Assembly: GCF_000429765.1 (NCBI RefSeq)
Contig: NZ_AUCM01000004.1
Coordinates: 1-64,000, forward strand
DNA length: 64,000 bases
Origin: Gemmobacter nectariphilus DSM 15620
GTDB taxonomy: Bacteria > Pseudomonadota > Alphaproteobacteria > Rhodobacterales > Rhodobacteraceae
Direction of reading: 5' to 3'
Below the pieces are notes generated by a model that worked only from the letters and a program-made list of their open reading frames with translations, ran no database searches and was not told where the DNA came from. How positions within the stretch are numbered: position 1 is the stretch's first letter; each line of letters starts with the position of its first letter. Shown here in pieces: positions 34,554 through 43,213 of the stretch. Both the position numbers and the translations under genes were made by a program.

Positions 34554-35846
34554 ATGAACCTGCTTTATGCCAATGACCGCCGCGGGGAATATCCGCCTTC
34601 GTGGTATGCGGCGACGGCCGTCGGAGCGGCGGAGCGTCCACCATTGCGCGGCACGGTGCGGGCCGATGTCTGCGTGGTGGGGGCAGGCTATACCGGCCTT
34701 TCGGCGGCGCTGCATCTGGCGCAGCGCGGCTTGCGCGTTGTCGTGCTGGAGGCGCATCGCGCGGGCTGGGGGGCCTCGGGGCGCAATGGCGGGCAGGTGG
34801 GGTCGGGCCAGCGGCTGGATCAGGACTGGATCGAGGCGCGGCTGGGGCGCGAGGATGCGCGCCATCTGTGGCAGATTGCCGAGGAGGCCAAGGCGCTGGT
34901 CAGGCGGCTGGCAGCCGACATGCCGGGCACCGACTGGCGCCCGGGCGTGGCGCATGCCTTCCTGCATCCGTCCGAGGTCGAGGCGGCGCGGCGCTATGCC
35001 GACCGTCTGGCGCGGGACTATGGCTATGAGCAGATCGTGCCGCTGGACGGGAGCGAGACGGCGGAACTTCTGGGCACGCGGGCCTATGTCGGGGGCGAGC
35101 TGGACCAGGGCGCAGCACATGTGCATCCGCTGAACCTTGCGCTGGGGCTGGCGGTGGCGGCCGAGGCGGCGGGCGCCACCATTCTGGAGCGGACCGAGGT
35201 TCTGGCGCTGGAGCCGGGCCAGCCCGCGACGGTTCGGGCGCAGACCGGGCAGGTGGTGGCCGACCATGTGATCCTGGGCTGCAACGGCTATCTGGGCCGG
35301 CTGGAGCCGCAGGTCGCGGCGCGGGTGATGCCGATCAACAATTTCATCGTGGCGACCGAGCCGCTGGGGGCGGATGCGCCATTGTCGCAGCCGGTGGCGG
35401 TGGCCGATTCGCGCTTTGTGGTCAATTACTGGCGCCAGACCCCGGATGGCCGGCTGTTGTTCGGGGGCGGCGAAAGCTATGGTTGGCGCTTTCCCGATAT
35501 CGTGGCAACGGTGCGCAAGCCGATGCTGAAGGTCTATCCGCAGTTGGCCGAGGCGCGGATCGACCATGCCTGGGGCGGGACGCTGGCCATTTCACCGACG
35601 CGCAACCCCTGTTTCCTGCGGCCGCAGCCGAATGTGCTGTCTGCCTCGGGCTATTCGGGGCATGGCGTGGCGCTGGCCACGATGGCCGGACAGATCATGG
35701 CCGAGGCGATCATCGGGCAGACGGCGCGGTTCGACGTGATGGCCCGCCTGCCCACGCCGCGTTTTCCGGGAGGCACCTTGCTGCGCCATCCGGTGCTGGT
35801 GCTGGCCATGACCTGGTTCGCCTTGCGCGATCGGCTGGGCATCTGA
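34554..35846 (+). CDS. PuuB-like FAD-dependent amine oxidase (DAO family)
   Basis: A 430-residue DAO-fold oxidoreductase. FAD loop ADVCVVGAGYTGLSAALHLAQRGLRVVVLEA, then the family motif GWGASGRNGGQVGSGQ that holds the covalent or tight FAD site in PuuB and relatives. C-terminal SPTRNPCFLRPQPNVLSASGYSGHGVALATMAGQIMAEAI. It would oxidise a gamma-glutamyl amine to the aldehyde, releasing H2O2 and ammonia. ATG 34554 has GGGGGAG 6 bases upstream. It is divergent from the ligase and amidotransferase genes. Confidence 0.88.
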   Translation: MNLLYANDRRGEYPPSWYAATAVGAAERPPLRGTVRADVCVVGAGYTGLSAALHLAQRGLRVVVLEAHRAGWGASGRNGGQVGSGQRLDQDWIEARLGREDARHLWQIAEEAKALVRRLAADMPGTDWRPGVAHAFLHPSEVEAARRYADRLARDYGYEQIVPLDGSETAELLGTRAYVGGELDQGAAHVHPLNLALGLAVAAEAAGATILERTEVLALEPGQPATVRAQTGQVVADHVILGCNGYLGRLEPQVAARVMPINNFIVATEPLGADAPLSQPVAVADSRFVVNYWRQTPDGRLLFGGGESYGWRFPDIVATVRKPMLKVYPQLAEARIDHAWGGTLAISPTRNPCFLRPQPNVLSASGYSGHGVALATMAGQIMAEAIIGQTARFDVMARLPTPRFPGGTLLRHPVLVLAMTWFALRDRLGI

Positions 35847-35938
35847 CCGCCTGCATGCAAGGCAGTGCTGGAAAATCCCCGGCTCAACGTATATCGCTTC
35901 ACCCGAAGGGCCATATGGCCGCCGAGCAGGAATGCACC

Positions 35939-37129
35939 ATGTCCGCCGATCTCGTGCCGCAGGCGCCGAACCTTTATGACGCCGAACCGATTCCCGCCGC
36001 CGCGATGGCGGATATCGAGCGTCTGCTCGCCTCGGGCGATCTGTTCCGCTACACGGCCCCCGAAGGCGCCCCGGTGGCGCGGCTGGAGGCGGAATTCGCC
36101 GAGTTGATGGGGGTGCGCTATGCGCTGGCGGTCTCGTCCTGTTCGGCGGCGCTGTTCCTGGCGCTGAAGGCACTGGACCTGCCGCGCGGGGCGAGGGTGC
36201 TGGTGCCGGCCTTCACCTTCGCGGCGGTCCCCTCGGCGGTCCTGCATGCGGACTGCACGCCGGTGCTGGTCGAGGTGGATGACAGCCTGCGCATCGACAT
36301 GGCGGATTTCGAGGCGAAACTCGACGGCGCGGCGGCGGTGATGATCAGCCACATGCGCGGCCATACCTCGGACATGGATGCGATCATGGCACTGTGCGAG
36401 CCGCGCGGCATTCCGGTGATCGAGGATGCGGCGCATTCGCTGGGCACTACCTGGCATGGCCGCAACATCGGAACCATCGGCAAGATCGGCGCCTTCAGCT
36501 TTCAGTCCTACAAGCTGGTGAATGCGGGCGAAGGCGGGATGTTCATCACCGACGATCCCGAAATCGCGGCGCGGGCGGTGATCATGTCAGGCGCCTACGA
36601 ATATAACTGGAAAAAGCATCCGGGGCTGCAGAACAGCTATCATCACTGGCAAAACCGCCTGCCGCTTTACAACATGCGGATGCAGAACCTGTCGGCCGCG
36701 GTGATCCGCCCGCAGTTGCCCGAGGTGGCGCGGCGCGTCCAGCAAGGCCGCACGAACCATGACCGCATGGCCGAACGGTTGAACGCGACCGGGCATTTCG
36801 CCGTGCCGTCCGCCCTGCCGCCCGAAGAGCGAGCACCGGATTCCATCCAGTTCCGCCTGACGGGGGAATGGTCCGACGATCAGGCCCGCAAGTTCGAGGC
36901 CGCCTCGAAGCGGCGCGGGGCCGCAGCGCATGTCTTTGGCCTGTCGCCTGACAATGCCCGCGCGTTCTGGAACTGGCAGTTTCTGGGCGAGACGCCGGAT
37001 CTGCCCAAGACACGGGCCATGCTGATGCGCACCTGCGATCTGCGGTTGCCGGCCCGCCTGACCGCCACCGAGATCGACTTTCTGGCCGAGGCGCTGATCG
37101 CGGCGGCCGACGAGGCGCGGGCGGCCTGA
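35939..37129 (+). CDS. DegT/DnrJ/EryC1/StrS-family aminotransferase
   Basis: A 396-residue fold-type I PLP enzyme. Pieces typical of the family: YALAVSSCSAALFLALKAL, VLVPAFTFAAVPSAVL, PVIEDAAHSLGTTWHG, and the PLP Lys in GAFSFQSYKLVNAGEGGM. Family members make amino sugars or transfer amino groups in secondary metabolism. No sugar-nucleotide genes are nearby; linkage to the PuuB-like oxidase, 92 bases upstream, suggests it may handle the aldehyde or ketone arising from amine breakdown. ATG 35915 is an alternative start. Confidence 0.88.
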   Translation: MSADLVPQAPNLYDAEPIPAAAMADIERLLASGDLFRYTAPEGAPVARLEAEFAELMGVRYALAVSSCSAALFLALKALDLPRGARVLVPAFTFAAVPSAVLHADCTPVLVEVDDSLRIDMADFEAKLDGAAAVMISHMRGHTSDMDAIMALCEPRGIPVIEDAAHSLGTTWHGRNIGTIGKIGAFSFQSYKLVNAGEGGMFITDDPEIAARAVIMSGAYEYNWKKHPGLQNSYHHWQNRLPLYNMRMQNLSAAVIRPQLPEVARRVQQGRTNHDRMAERLNATGHFAVPSALPPEERAPDSIQFRLTGEWSDDQARKFEAASKRRGAAAHVFGLSPDNARAFWNWQFLGETPDLPKTRAMLMRTCDLRLPARLTATEIDFLAEALIAAADEARAA

Positions 37130-37174
37130 CCGGGCGCTCCCGCAGGGCGGTGCCGCGCAGGCGCGGCCCTTCCT

Positions 37175-37273
37175 TTGGGCCGGGCGCCGCTGGCGCGGCG
37201 GGGCAATATGGCCCGGCGTCACCTTGTGCGGCTGCCGTCGGTTGCCTCCGGCGGGGGTGTTTGGGGAAGGTGA
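37175..37273 (+). repeat. 99-bp intergenic repeat, copy E
   Basis: Same ends and length as copy D: TTGGGCCGGGCGCCGCTGGC at the left, GCCTCCGGCGGGGGTGTTTG and GGGAAGGTGA at the right. The core reads TGTTT where others have TATTT. It begins 46 bases after the DegT stop. Confidence 0.7.
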
Positions 37274-37367
37274 AACATGGGCAAGTGACGGCCCTTGGGG
37301 ATGCTGCCAAAGCGTCTTGTCAGGGGGGGGCGCCATGGCCATGCCGCGAAGCGATCCCGCAGGCATC

Positions 37368-37442
37368 TTTCGCCTTGATCCAAATATCCTCGGGGGTGAA
37401 TTGGCCGTCAGGCCAAGAGGGGGCAGAAAGCCCCCTCTTCCC
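37368..37442 (-). repeat. Intergenic repeat element, copy G
   Basis: On the minus strand, after phaR: hairpin GAGGGGGC/GCCCCCTC (37417-37424 with 37430-37437), a second short hairpin TGGCC-TGAC-GGCCA, then AGGATATTTGGATCAAGGCG. The last 20 bases are the same as in copy F after phaZ. Confidence 0.7.
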
Positions 37443-37466
37443 CGGTCAAGCCAGCCGATGGCCGGA

Positions 37467-38018
37467 TCAAAGCTTGGACAGCTTTGCCTGAAGCGCGGCG
37501 AGCTGTTTCTTGATGTCGGCCAATTCTTCCTTGGCGCTGCCTTCCTCGCCCTCGTCGCGTTCGGGGCCAGAGCTGCCAGGGCGCCAGCCGCCCATCATCT
37601 TCATGAACGCCTCTTGCTGGCGCTGCATCGCCTCGAAGCCGGGCATGGCCGACATCGGGTTCTGGAAGGCGCCCATGTTCTCGAACATCTTCGACTGACC
37701 TTCGCGCAGCATCTCGAAGCTGGCGGCAAGGAACTGCGGCACCACGCTTTGCACTTCGGTCGTGTAGCTGCGCACCAGGTCGGTCAGCACGTTGATCGGC
37801 AGGACCGAGTCGCCCTTGGATTCATGTTCCGCGATGATCTGCAGCAGGTATTGCCGCGTCAGGTCGTCACCCGATTTCAGATCGACGATGCTGACCTCGC
37901 GCCCTGCACGGATGAAACCGGCAATATCTTCCAGCGTGACATAGTCGCTGGTTTCGGTGTTGTAGAGCCGACGGCTCGCATAGCGCTTGATCAAGAGCGG
38001 CTTGTCGGTATCGGCCAT
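37467..38018 (-). CDS. phaR: PHA synthesis repressor PhaR
   Basis: A 183-residue regulator. The N-terminal PHB/PHA accumulation regulator domain (LLIKRYASRRLYNTETSDYVTLEDIAGFIRAGREVSIVDLKSGDDLTRQYLLQII) is nearly invariant in the family and binds DNA and PHB granules. Residues 75-120 are a second helical domain, and the tail is charged and disordered ending in a coiled coil (EELADIKKQLAALQAKLSKL). PhaR represses phasin and itself until polymer is made. A strong SD (GGAGGGAG) precedes ATG. TGC-rich half sites occur in its own upstream region (38059-38089). Confidence 0.95.
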   Translation of the reverse strand: MADTDKPLLIKRYASRRLYNTETSDYVTLEDIAGFIRAGREVSIVDLKSGDDLTRQYLLQIIAEHESKGDSVLPINVLTDLVRSYTTEVQSVVPQFLAASFEMLREGQSKMFENMGAFQNPMSAMPGFEAMQRQQEAFMKMMGGWRPGSSGPERDEGEEGSAKEELADIKKQLAALQAKLSKL

Positions 38019-38096
38019 GGGCTCCCTCCCCGTTTTTCATATATGTGCCGAGCCTATGCCGCTGCAGAAAAAATGCAAGCGTATGCAGCAATGACA

Positions 38097-38121
38097 AAGG
38101 CGGGCCTGAAAGGCCCGCCTT
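38097..38121 (-). terminator. Terminator between phaP and phaR
   Basis: AAGGCGGGCC (38097-38106) pairs perfectly with GGCCCGCCTT (38112-38121), loop TGAAA. On the minus strand it is followed by TGTCATT. It is about 70 bases past the phasin stop and would separate phasin from phaR transcription. Confidence 0.75.
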
Positions 38122-38191
38122 GCGTCCGGTCCTGCCCCCGCTTGGGAGGGGAGGGGAGGAATGGGGGAGAACCGGACAGGTTCGCCCCGCC

Positions 38192-38641
38192 TTATTTCGC
38201 GGCGGCGGTCGCTTTCTTGGCGGCCGTGGTCACGTCGGCGGTGGCTTTTTTCACCGCGGCGGTCGCATCTTCCTGGATGTCCTTGCCGGCGGCCAGCATT
38301 AGTTCGACGGTTTCCATCTGAACTTTCTTGGCGACTTCGGCGAAGGCGGCCATGTTCTCGGCAGCCATTTCAGCAGCCGACGAGGCGAAATCGGACGCGG
38401 CCTTGCCGTAATCGGCGGCTTCGGTCTTGGCCTTGGTCATCTCGCTCATCTTGGCGATGGTGTCCTTGGTCCACTTGGCGGTGATTTCGGTCGACTTTTC
38501 GGCCGCTTCCAGAGCGACTTTCGACATTTTCTCGGCCAGGGCGGCCTGGGTCTTGAAGGCTTCCTGGAAAGCGCCGGTGTCAACCGGGAACGAAGCCAGC
38601 ATGTCCTGGAAGGTCTTTGTGAAATCGTTGGTCTTGGCCAT
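38192..38641 (-). CDS. phaP: Phasin (PHA granule-associated protein)
   Basis: A 149-residue, all-helical amphipathic protein with the phasin pattern (FQDMLASFPVDTGAFQEAFKTQAALAEKMSKVALEAAEKS) and a Lys/Ala-rich tail (VKKATADVTTAAKKATAAAK). It coats PHA granules and limits their size. AAGGAG lies upstream of ATG. The promoter region contains PhaR-type palindromes. Gene order phaC-phaP-phaR on one strand with phaZ divergent is the Paracoccus-type layout. Confidence 0.92.
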   Translation of the reverse strand: MAKTNDFTKTFQDMLASFPVDTGAFQEAFKTQAALAEKMSKVALEAAEKSTEITAKWTKDTIAKMSEMTKAKTEAADYGKAASDFASSAAEMAAENMAAFAEVAKKVQMETVELMLAAGKDIQEDATAAVKKATADVTTAAKKATAAAK

Positions 38642-38713
38642 CTGAGCAACTCCTTGCTGCGGTCAGGGGGTGTAATCGGTGTGTCGCTGTTCTGCGCTGA
38701 CACACCATATACA

Positions 38714-38840
38714 TGCTGCAGCGCAGCATTGCAAGAGTTTCGATGCTGCGTTGCAGAAGATTTACCTTGCGGAAACCTTTTGGCCCTTGGGCCGAAATCC
38801 CAAGTAATCCTGAAGGGATGGTCGATGCTGCAATGCAGCA
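38714..38840. promoter_or_regulatory. Candidate PhaR operators upstream of phaP
   Basis: Three TGC-rich palindromes: TGCTGC-AGC-GCAGCA (38714-38728), CTGC-GTT-GCAG (38746-38756) and TGCTGC-AAT-GCAGCA (38826-38840). PhaR of Paracoccus is known to bind TGC-rich CTGC-n3-GCAG type sequences. The first lies about 75 bases before the phasin start. The phasin upstream gap (38642-38932) holds no gene. Confidence 0.75.
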
Positions 38841-38932
38841 ATCAAGGCCGCCCACAGGTTCACGGCCGCATCTTCACCGACGGATCCAGGGCTGAAAGAC
38901 TGACGGCCGGGCCGGGGCCCAGCCATCGGATC

Positions 38933-40732
38933 TCAGGCCGAGTCGCGCAGCACATAGGTGCCGGGCGCGGGGCACAGGGCGGGGTAGCCCTCGACGCTGC
39001 CCGGAACGCGGGCGGCGACCATGGTGCCCGACCGCTTGGCCAACCACTGGCCCCAGCGCGGCCACCAGGATCCCTTGGTATAGGTCGCCCCCTTCAGCCA
39101 TTCGTCAGGGGTCAGGCCGGACATCGGGGCATCGTTGGTGTAATGACCATACTTGTCCTTGCCCGGCGGGTTGATGATCCCCGCGATATGGCCCGACTCG
39201 GACATGATGAAGGTCTTGTCCTTGGACCCGAAGCGGCGCAGCCCGTTGAAGCTGGCCTTCCAGGCGGCGATGTGGTCGGTCTCGCAGCCGATGGCACAGA
39301 TCGGCAGTTTGATGTCGGCAGGCGAGACCGCCATCCCGTCCACCTGATAGGTGCCCTTGGCAAAGCGGTCCTCCTGGCACAGCCAGCGCAGATATTCGAT
39401 GGCCATGCGCGAGGGCAGGTTCGTGCTGTCGCCGTTCCAGAACAGAAGGTCAAAGGCGGGCGGCCGTTCCCCCATCATGTAGCTGCGAATGGCCGGCTGA
39501 TAGATCAGATCGTTCGATCGCAGAAAGCTGAAGGTGCGCGCCATGATCTGCGAGGCAAGGATGCCCTTGGCCTTGCAATCGCGTTCGATCCCGTCGACGA
39601 AATCATCGGTCAGGAAGGGCGCGAATTCGCCCTGGTCCGAGAAATCCGACAGCATGGTGAAGAAGGTCGCCGACTTGATCGAGGGATCGCCGCGCTTGGC
39701 CATCATCGCCAGCGTCAGGCTGAGCGTGGTGCCCGCGATGCAATAGCCGACGACGTTGATCTTGTCCTCGGCGGTGATCGCCTTCACCGCGTCGATCGCC
39801 TCCAGGTAACCTTCGCGGATATAGTCATCCATGCCGAAGTCGGCATACGAGGCATCGGGGTTCTTCCAGCTGACCACGAACAGCGTGAAGCCCTGATCGA
39901 CGATCCACTTGATCAGGCTGTTCTGCGGCTTGAGATCCATGATGTAGAACTTGTTGATCCAGGGCGGAAAGATCAGCAAGGGCGTGCGGTGGACCTTGTC
40001 GGTGGTCGGCGTGAACTGGATCAGCTCGAGGATCCGGTTGCGGAACACCACCTGTCCGGGCGTTGCGCCGATATTGTCGCCCACCCGGAACGCTTCGGGG
40101 TCGGACAGCGTGACCAGCATCTCGCCATTGTTGGCCTCGATGTCGCGGACAAGGTTTTCCAGCCCGCGCACCAGCGATTCGCCTTCGGTTGCCACCGCCT
40201 TTTCCAGCGCATCGGGGTTGGTGCCAAGGAAGTTGGTCGGCGACATCATGTCGGTGATCTGGCGGGTGAAGTATTCCACCCGGTGCCGGTCGTTGGGGTT
40301 CAGCGTCTCGATGGCGGCAACGGCATCCTTCAGCGCCTGGGCGTTGGTCAGGTATTGCTGCTTGAGGAAGTTGAAATAGGGGTGGGTGTCCCAAAGGGGG
40401 TTGGCGAACCGGCGATCCTTGGGGCCCGGATCGGGGGGGGCGGACAGCTTGCCCTGGGTCAGCACATGCTGCGCCTCGACGTAGTGTTTCAGCGTCTTGC
40501 CCCACCAGGCAACCTGCTGTTCGACCACCTTGGCGGGGTTCTTCATGGTATCGTGCATCCAGGCGGCGGCCGTCTGCATGTAAAGTTCCGGGTCCGGCCC
40601 GTCGAGCGCTGGGTCGCTGGACGACTTCCGCGCGAGCGCCGCAATCAGACGTTGAGACAGCTGTTCGATCCGCTGCAGATTGGTCTGCATCCTTTCGGAC
40701 AGGGCTGCGGGTACGCACTCGTCAGTTGCCAT
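38933..40732 (-). CDS. phaC: Class I poly(3-hydroxyalkanoate) synthase
   Basis: A 599-residue class I synthase that polymerises (R)-3-hydroxyacyl-CoA. The lipase-like box is GYCIAG with nucleophile Cys331; Asp486 in CETDHIAAW and His515 in SESGHIAGIINPP complete the triad. The N-terminal third is the variable PhaC_N region. A GGGGGGAAAAG SD precedes ATG. It is divergent from the depolymerase gene, sharing a 101-bp gap with a single TGCAGCA half site. Confidence 0.96.
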   Translation of the reverse strand: MATDECVPAALSERMQTNLQRIEQLSQRLIAALARKSSSDPALDGPDPELYMQTAAAWMHDTMKNPAKVVEQQVAWWGKTLKHYVEAQHVLTQGKLSAPPDPGPKDRRFANPLWDTHPYFNFLKQQYLTNAQALKDAVAAIETLNPNDRHRVEYFTRQITDMMSPTNFLGTNPDALEKAVATEGESLVRGLENLVRDIEANNGEMLVTLSDPEAFRVGDNIGATPGQVVFRNRILELIQFTPTTDKVHRTPLLIFPPWINKFYIMDLKPQNSLIKWIVDQGFTLFVVSWKNPDASYADFGMDDYIREGYLEAIDAVKAITAEDKINVVGYCIAGTTLSLTLAMMAKRGDPSIKSATFFTMLSDFSDQGEFAPFLTDDFVDGIERDCKAKGILASQIMARTFSFLRSNDLIYQPAIRSYMMGERPPAFDLLFWNGDSTNLPSRMAIEYLRWLCQEDRFAKGTYQVDGMAVSPADIKLPICAIGCETDHIAAWKASFNGLRRFGSKDKTFIMSESGHIAGIINPPGKDKYGHYTNDAPMSGLTPDEWLKGATYTKGSWWPRWGQWLAKRSGTMVAARVPGSVEGYPALCPAPGTYVLRDSA

Positions 40733-40833
40733 GTGAACTTTTCCCCCCTATTTTGCCTGTGCAGCATAGCGTCGCCTGACTGGGGGGGAAGCGACGGAGA
40801 TGCCGGGGCTCCTCCCCCGCGCAAGGAGACAAC

Positions 40834-42099
40834 ATGAAGTATATGCACACGTATGACTTGATGGAAGCCACTCGAAACACCAACGAGTGGCTTGGTGCGA
40901 CTGCGCGCGCCTTCGCGTCCTACCCGGTGTGGGGTCTGGCGCCGAGCCCGATGTTCAAGATGCTGTCGGCCTGGGGCCGCGTCACCGAACGCAGCTTTGC
41001 CCGCATGGTCATCAAGCCCGACTGGGGCATCCGCTCGATCGTGGGCGACGATGGCCGCGACCACCTGGTCGAGGTGGAAACCGTGGTGCCGCGCCCGTTC
41101 GGCGACCTGATCCACTTCAAGGTGCTGGGCCAGGCGCCGCGCACCCGCAAGGTTCTGATCGTCGCGCCGATGTCCGGCCATTATGCGACCCTTGTTCGCT
41201 CTACGGTTGTATCGCTACTGCCTGACTGTGACGTCTATGTGACCGACTGGAACAATGCCCGCGATATTCCCGTGTCGGCCGGCAAGTTTGATATCGAGGA
41301 TTATACCCTCTATCTGGTCGACTTCCTGCGCCATCTTGGCCCGGACACCCATGTTGTCGCGATCTGCCAGCCGGCGCCGCTGACCCTGGCCGCGACCGCC
41401 TATCTGGCGGCCGAAGACCCCGACGCCCAGCCGCGCAGCCTGATCCTGATCGGCGGGCCGATCGACCCGGATGCGGCGGATACCGAGGTGACCGACTTTG
41501 GCCGCCGCGTGACGATGGGCCAGCTGGAACATCTGGCCATCCAGCGCGTCGGGTTCAAATATGCCGGCGCCGGGCGTCTGGTCTATCCGGGTCTGTTGCA
41601 GCTGGCCGGGTTCATCTCGATGAACCTCGAGACCCATTCCAAGGCGTTTCAGGAAAAGATCCTTGCCGCCTCCAAGGGTGAGGACAGCGAGCACGACAAG
41701 CACAACGTCTTCTATGACGAATATCTTGCAGTCATGGACATGACGGCGGAATTCTACCTCTCGACGGTCGAGCGGATTTTCAAGAACCTTGAAATCGCCC
41801 GCAACGAATTCGTCGTCGATGGCAAGAAGGTGGATATCGGGGCGATCACCTCGGTCGCGGTGATGACGGTGGAAGGCGCGAATGACGACATCTCCGCCCC
41901 TGGCCAATGCGTTGCGGCGCTGAACCTGTGCACCGGACTGCCGGCCGAGAAAAAGGCCCAGCATCTGGAGCCGGGCGCAGGCCACTATGGCATCTTTGCC
42001 GGCAAGAGCTGGCGCAACAACATCCGCCCGCTGGTGCTGAACTTCATCGACGCCAATTCCGGCGTGCCGAAAAAGGGCGCCAAGCTGCAGGCGGTGTAA
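40834..42099 (+). CDS. phaZ: Intracellular PHA depolymerase
   Basis: A 421-residue intracellular depolymerase of the PhaZ1 type, which attacks native amorphous PHB granules. The N-terminal MHTYDLMEATRNTNEWL and the central APMSGHYATLVRSTV and CDVYVTDWNNARDIP segments match the family. The likely nucleophile is Cys178 in AICQPAPL, with His in GAGHYGIFAGKSWRNNI near the end. SD AAGGAGACAAC. Divergent from phaC. Confidence 0.94.
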   Translation: MKYMHTYDLMEATRNTNEWLGATARAFASYPVWGLAPSPMFKMLSAWGRVTERSFARMVIKPDWGIRSIVGDDGRDHLVEVETVVPRPFGDLIHFKVLGQAPRTRKVLIVAPMSGHYATLVRSTVVSLLPDCDVYVTDWNNARDIPVSAGKFDIEDYTLYLVDFLRHLGPDTHVVAICQPAPLTLAATAYLAAEDPDAQPRSLILIGGPIDPDAADTEVTDFGRRVTMGQLEHLAIQRVGFKYAGAGRLVYPGLLQLAGFISMNLETHSKAFQEKILAASKGEDSEHDKHNVFYDEYLAVMDMTAEFYLSTVERIFKNLEIARNEFVVDGKKVDIGAITSVAVMTVEGANDDISAPGQCVAALNLCTGLPAEKKAQHLEPGAGHYGIFAGKSWRNNIRPLVLNFIDANSGVPKKGAKLQAV

Positions 42100-42122
42100 G
42101 CCGGTTCTGACAATGTGCAAGG

Positions 42123-42152
42123 GGGCGGGGGCTTTCCCCGCCCTTTTCGTTT
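42123..42152 (+). terminator. Rho-independent terminator after phaZ
   Basis: GGGCGGGG (42123-42130) pairs with CCCCGCCC (42136-42143) around GCTTT, followed by TTTTCGTTT. It lies 23 bases past the stop, directly before repeat copy F. Confidence 0.88.
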
Positions 42153-42174
42153 GCGCCTTTGGCTGGCGGCGGAT

Positions 42175-42207
42175 GCCTCCGGCGGGGATATTTGGATCAA
42201 GGCGAAA
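42175..42207 (+). repeat. Intergenic repeat element, copy F
   Basis: GCCTCCGGCGGGG followed by ATATTTGGATCAAGGCGAAA. The left part equals copy D, the right part equals copy G, so it links the two subtypes. With the preceding terminator it has the same hairpin-then-core order as other copies. Confidence 0.65.
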
Positions 42208-42213
42208 TGGGGG

Positions 42214-43212
42214 TCAAAGCCCGCCTGCCCAGCGGAGGATCCGGTCTGCCGCTGCCTTGGTCATGCCGGGCGAGCGGATATCGCCCGCGATCACATGTGC
42301 CTCGAAATCCATGCCGGGGCGCAGGGGCCAGGCCTCGCGTTCAACCGGGCCGCCCCAGTGCGCGGCCATGGCATCGGTGGCGGCGGGACTGACGACCATA
42401 TCGTCGGACGAGGTCAGGACCAGCAGCGGGACCGTGACCTGGCCGGGATCGGCCGCGCGCGCGGCGCGCATGGCCTTGGTCATGGGAAACAGCGCGGCTG
42501 TCGGATAGCGCAGCGCCCAATAGCGGGCGTGATCGGGGTTGCGGGCGGGCCATTCCTGTTCTGCCCCGATCAGCGCGGGGACAAAGCGATCGGCCCCTGG
42601 CAGGTCCAGCACCCAGTTGTTGAGCATCGAGGCCAGCCGCAGGTTGGGCGAGATCATCGCGACACCCGCCACCTTGTCCGCCGCCGGCATCGCGGCGCGC
42701 AGCTCGGGCGTTGCCAGCCCGGCCAGCACGACCGAGGCGCCGGTCGAGGTGGCAATCACCACCACCCGGTCCCCGATCCGCGCACCGATGGCCAGTGCCT
42801 CGGCCAGATCGGTCATCCAGTCATCGGCGCTTGCCTCGGCCATCGCGGCGCCGGGGCGGCCGTGCCCGGCCAGACGGGTGAAATAGAGATTGGCCCCAAG
42901 CGCCTCGGCCACCATGTCGGGGACAGGGCGGATTTCCTCGGAACTGGCGGAAAAGCCGTGGATATAGATGACCGACAGCGGGGTCCGAACGCCCGGTGCG
43001 CCCTGCCAGATCACCCGCTTCTGCGTGCCGGGCACGATATCGGTGAAGACCGATTCCCGCGCGGCCAGCCAGCCATCCAGATCGGCGGGCAGCGCGGCTG
43101 CGTCGAAGCTGGGCGGCGTGATATGGCTGTCACGCGGCCAGACCCACAGCGCCGCCGCGATCAGCGCGATAACCAGCAGCGCCCGTCCAAGCCATTTGCC
43201 GAATGTCCGCAT
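42214..43212 (-). CDS. Membrane-anchored alpha/beta hydrolase
   Basis: A 332-residue protein with one N-terminal span (LGRALLVIALIAAALWVW), so the catalytic domain is probably periplasmic. Hydrolase motifs: YIHGFSASSEE (oxyanion loop), nucleophile Ser in ATSTGASVV, Asp in SSDDMVVS, His in FEAHVIAGD near the C-terminus. It begins one base after the stop of the upstream hydrolase. Substrate unknown; esterase or lipase activity is likely. Confidence 0.82.
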   Translation of the reverse strand: MRTFGKWLGRALLVIALIAAALWVWPRDSHITPPSFDAAALPADLDGWLAARESVFTDIVPGTQKRVIWQGAPGVRTPLSVIYIHGFSASSEEIRPVPDMVAEALGANLYFTRLAGHGRPGAAMAEASADDWMTDLAEALAIGARIGDRVVVIATSTGASVVLAGLATPELRAAMPAADKVAGVAMISPNLRLASMLNNWVLDLPGADRFVPALIGAEQEWPARNPDHARYWALRYPTAALFPMTKAMRAARAADPGQVTVPLLVLTSSDDMVVSPAATDAMAAHWGGPVEREAWPLRPGMDFEAHVIAGDIRSPGMTKAAADRILRWAGGL

Positions 43213-43213
43213 G

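Larger units (their letters stand above)
37130..37466. other. 337-bp convergent gap with two repeat copies
   Basis: It lies between the DegT gene and phaR, which converge. It contains copy E (37175-37273, sense to DegT) and copy G (37368-37442, sense to phaR). Between them (37274-37367) nothing recognisable is seen. Each transcript thus ends in its own copy. Confidence 0.6.

Noticed and set aside
42144-42213. Possible small gene between phaZ and the hydrolase
   Set aside because: The stretch is explained by the phaZ terminator and a repeat copy; no SD-start combination.
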